Assembly: GCA_050014415.1 (NCBI GenBank)
Contig: JBEKDJ010000297.1
Span: 1-8,079, forward strand
DNA from: JBEKDJ01 sp050014415
Lineage (GTDB): Bacteria > Desulfobacterota > BSN033 > UBA1163
DNA: 8,079 nt
Direction: 5' to 3'
In this document: in pieces, positions 5,943-8,079 of the stretch
How the letters are laid out: each line of letters starts with the position of its first letter
Numbering within the stretch: position 1 is the stretch's first letter
Notes under the pieces: generated by a model
Told to the model about the DNA's origin: nothing
The model's input: the letters and a program-made list of their open reading frames with translations, nothing else
Databases searched by the model: none
Position numbers and translations under genes: made by a program

Positions 5943-6927
5943 GTGGACAGACAGGCTTCTCTCTCAAAAGTACGGAAAGAGATCGAAACAATCTCCTCTT
6001 TGGGATACAAAGAAATGGCTTCCCATCTTCCAAAGGATCGCAACGCCATGGGCTTTTTCTGCCCCTACGTCCCTGAAGAACTTCTCCATGCAGCCGGAAG
6101 CCTGCCGTTTCGCCTCATGGGTACACCGATCAATATGTCCCATATGCAGGCCCATCTTCCCTCGAACTGCTGCCATTTGCTTAAATCTTCCAGAACATTC
6201 CCGTTCTTACTTGAGAGCGGAGATGGAGCGATTCAAGGAGTTTCTCGAATCTCATTCAGGAGAGATTACGCCTCAAAGGATGAAGGCCTCTGTCCAGCTT
6301 TTTAATCGCATCCGAGAGAAACTCGGGGAGATCTATACCCTCAGGCGCAAAGGAGTCACCCAGTTGCCCGGTCGTTTTTTTGTTCAGATCATTCGAGCGG
6401 GATACTTGATGGACCGTATTCGGTATCTTGAGCTCCTCGAGGAGCTACTGGATGCTTTGCCGGATCAAACCGAGGATGGTCAGGACCTGGTTCCCGTTTA
6501 CCTCTCGGGGAATATGGCCCACTCCGAACCGTATTTTTCCCTCATCGAAGAGGCGGGGGCCTGGGTCGTCCAGGATGATCTCTGTAGCGGAGCGCGGACC
6601 CTTCGCCTCAAGTTACCGGAAAATCTCGATCCCATGGAAGCCCTGACCCAGCGTTACTTCACATCCTTCTTTTGTCCCACCAAGCATATTGGGTATCGCG
6701 CCCATGGTGAGACCCTCTTGGAGGATGTGCAAAAATCCGGTGCCAGGGGGATCATCTTTCTCCTTTACAAGTATTGCGAAGCTCATTACTTCGACTATCC
6801 AGACCTGAAAGTCGCTCTGGAATCGAAGGGCATCCCCTGCCTGCTCTTGGATGTGGAAGATCCGTCTTATTCACTGGGACAACTGAAGACTCGCATCCAG
6901 GCGTTCGTGGAAATGCTCTCAGATTAA
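5943..6927 (+). pseudogene. 2-hydroxyacyl-CoA dehydratase / benzoyl-CoA reductase subunit (HgdB/BcrC-like), broken by an internal deletion
   Basis: The family forms one half of radical enzymes that dehydrate 2-hydroxyacyl-CoA or reduce benzoyl-CoA, with a [4Fe-4S] cluster in each subunit and electrons from an ATP-driven activator. The 5' part starts at GTG 5943 with no strong ribosome site and encodes 83 recognisable residues: GYKEMASHLP, FFCPYVPEELLHAAG, PFRLMG, and LPSNCCHLLKSS with a likely cluster cysteine. At about 6189-6200 the homology jumps to another frame, continuing as PEHSRSYLRAEMERFKEFLE through DDLCSGAR (a second cluster cysteine) to the TAA at 6925-6927. Together about 328 residues remain, against roughly 380 usual. 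The missing stretch of about 50-60 residues is where the family carries the 'TCD' cysteine. The deletion length is not a multiple of three, so the product would be truncated. A misassembly is the main alternative. Confidence 0.8.
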
Positions 6928-7080
6928 GGCAAAGTCAGATATCAAATTTCAAATGAAACCCAAATGTCAAACGGAAAGAGGAAGATTTGTGACATTTAAT
7001 ATTTTGACATTGATTTGATCCCGCCTTAGCGGGAGATTTTGGCATTTGAGCTTTCAATTCCAAAGATCAAGTGGACCCGG
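6928..7080. repeat. AT-rich repeat-like spacer with hairpin
   Basis: Variations of CAAATTT, CAAATG, GTCAAA and TTTGACATT recur in both orientations between 6940 and 7050; for example CAAATGTCAA (6961-6970) is nearly the inverse of TTGACATTGA (7004-7013). A perfect 6-bp hairpin TCCCGC/GCGGGA with a CTTA loop stands at 7019-7034. This mosaic style is typical of degenerate interspersed repeats in intergenic DNA. The hairpin is followed by GATTTT only, so it is at best a weak terminator. Confidence 0.45.
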
Positions 7081-8079
7081 ATGAGTAATAAGTCTGTAAA
7101 CAACCCCTATCGTCCCATAAAATCTACCCGGGCGTATCGTCGCCTGATGACGGCATATTACTTTATGGTGAAGCATCCCAAATGGTTTGGTAAGAAAGTG
7201 GCATGGATCACGAGTGGTGGACCCGTGGAGCCTCTTTATGCCATGGGAGTCCTCCCTTTCTATCCAGAGAATTATGGTGCCATGTGTGGAGCCTCCCGGA
7301 TGTCGGTGTCCCTTTGTGAGGCCGCTGAACAGAAGGGATACTCCAGTGACCTCTGCTCCTATGCTTTGACCGATCTCGGATCTTCCTTTACCGGCAAAGG
7401 CCCGCTGGGACTTCTCCCCAAGCCGGACTTTCTGGTGTGCAGTAACAACATCTGTGGAACCGTGATCAAATGGTATGAGATTCAGGCCCGCGCTTTTAAC
7501 GTGCCGGTTTTCTTCCTGGATACTCCTTTCTTTCACGACCATATCCATGAACACGCTGTCCGATATGTCGAGAAGCAAATGGAGGGTTATATTGCGTTTC
7601 TCGAACAGCAGACCAGACGTCCCTTTTCAGAGAAGCGCTTCCAGCAGGTCTGCTCCCGCTCCTTCGAGGCCATCACCTTATGGAAAGAAATCCTCGAACT
7701 TTCTCGGCAACATCCCGCTCCTTTTGCTGCCTTTGATGCTTTTATCCATATGGCTCCTATCGTTACCTTAAGAGGAACTCTGTGGGCTGCTCGATATTAC
7801 AGAAAATTGAAGAGAGAACTGGATGAAAGAGTGAGGAGTGGAGTGGGGGCCTTTGCCCGCGAAGAAATACGACTCATCTGGGACAACATTCCCATCTGGT
7901 ATGATATCCGTAACCTTTCCAAGATGCTGTCTTCCCGTGGAGCGGTTCTGGTCGCTGATACTTATACTTCGGCCTGGTCTATGGATCAGATCGATTCGAC
8001 CCAACCATTGAATGCCTTGGCCAGGGCCTACGCCACGATTCATCTTAATCGCGGCTTAGAGTATAAGATACAGAAGATA
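7081..8079 (+). CDS. 2-hydroxyacyl-CoA dehydratase / benzoyl-CoA reductase subunit B-like, 3' end outside the window
   Basis: The frame is open from ATG 7081 to the window end (333 codons), with no stop. It resembles BcrB/BadE-type and HadB/HgdA-type subunits, usually about 400-440 aa, so roughly a fifth is missing. Family features are KKVAWITSGGPVEPLYAMG near residues 38-56, YPENYGAMCGA with Cys69, the GYSSDLCSYALTD motif with Cys92, and VCSNNICGT with Cys120 and Cys125. Of these, Cys69, Cys92 and Cys125 best match the usual [4Fe-4S] ligand positions. A second Rossmann-like half begins near residue 288 (SRGAVLVADTYTSAW). The ATG lacks a clear Shine-Dalgarno site. A TTG at 7039 preceded by GGGAG would add 14 residues, but sequence similarity to the family begins close to 7081. 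It follows the broken BcrC-like gene in the same direction. Which reaction it serves (aromatic ring reduction or 2-hydroxyacyl dehydration) cannot be told from this sequence. Confidence 0.85.
   Translation, partial: MSNKSVNNPYRPIKSTRAYRRLMTAYYFMVKHPKWFGKKVAWITSGGPVEPLYAMGVLPFYPENYGAMCGASRMSVSLCEAAEQKGYSSDLCSYALTDLGSSFTGKGPLGLLPKPDFLVCSNNICGTVIKWYEIQARAFNVPVFFLDTPFFHDHIHEHAVRYVEKQMEGYIAFLEQQTRRPFSEKRFQQVCSRSFEAITLWKEILELSRQHPAPFAAFDAFIHMAPIVTLRGTLWAARYYRKLKRELDERVRSGVGAFAREEIRLIWDNIPIWYDIRNLSKMLSSRGAVLVADTYTSAWSMDQIDSTQPLNALARAYATIHLNRGLEYKIQKI

Noticed and set aside
5662..6033. Minus-strand open frame of 123 codons in the divergent region
   Set aside because: No ribosome binding site, no recognisable motif, and it overlaps the family-supported 5' end of the dehydratase gene.
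7054..7578. Minus-strand open frame of 174 codons
   Set aside because: Antisense to the BcrB-like gene, whose cysteine motifs are clear on the plus strand.

Overview
The window looks like bacterial accessory DNA from an anaerobe, most likely a Desulfobacterota or similar sulfate-reducing or syntrophic lineage. That placement is inferred from the gene families: a GcvT/LigM-type O-demethylase, a FadD-type acyl-CoA ligase and two 2-hydroxyacyl-CoA dehydratase / benzoyl-CoA reductase (HgdB/BcrC and BcrB) subunits. An interspersed hairpin repeat of the ATTCCC-N8-GGGAAT type fits but is not diagnostic. No rRNA, tRNA, CRISPR array or complete insertion sequence was seen.

Layout. 1-559: a terminator (about 36-70), a short antisense protein remnant (123-245), then the leader of the first gene with a small dyad, a strong hairpin and a very good ribosome binding site. 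560-1747 (+): exported substrate-binding protein of the branched-chain amino acid ABC transporter type. 1748-2063: intergenic DNA holding a 64-bp nested inverted repeat (1903-1966). 2064-3392 (+): GcvT-fold methyltransferase resembling tetrahydrofolate-dependent aromatic O-demethylases. 3393-3820: convergent intergenic DNA with a clear terminator (3501-3537). 3821-5521 (-): long-chain acyl-CoA ligase. 5522-5942: divergent promoter region with a consensus-like promoter for the ligase and a perfect 17-bp palindrome whose half-site recurs at the ligase promoter. 5943-6927 (+): a BcrC/HgdB-like dehydratase subunit broken by an internal deletion that also shifts the frame. 6928-7080: AT-rich repeat-like spacer with a hairpin. 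7081-8079 (+): BcrB-like dehydratase/reductase subunit, intact as far as visible and cut by the window end.

How the genes may work together (inference). Binding protein, O-demethylase, CoA ligase and radical dehydratase/reductase could together take up, demethylate, CoA-activate and reductively transform an aromatic or related carboxylic acid. The genes do not form one operon: the ligase faces the other way, and the transporter permeases and ATPases, the ATP-dependent activator (HgdC/BcrAD type) and a methylene-THF module are not in view. The damaged BcrC-like gene means that its BcrB-like neighbour, if active, must pair with a subunit encoded elsewhere. The most interesting points are the deletion in the dehydratase gene and the paired operator-like sites about 80 bp upstream of each divergent gene.
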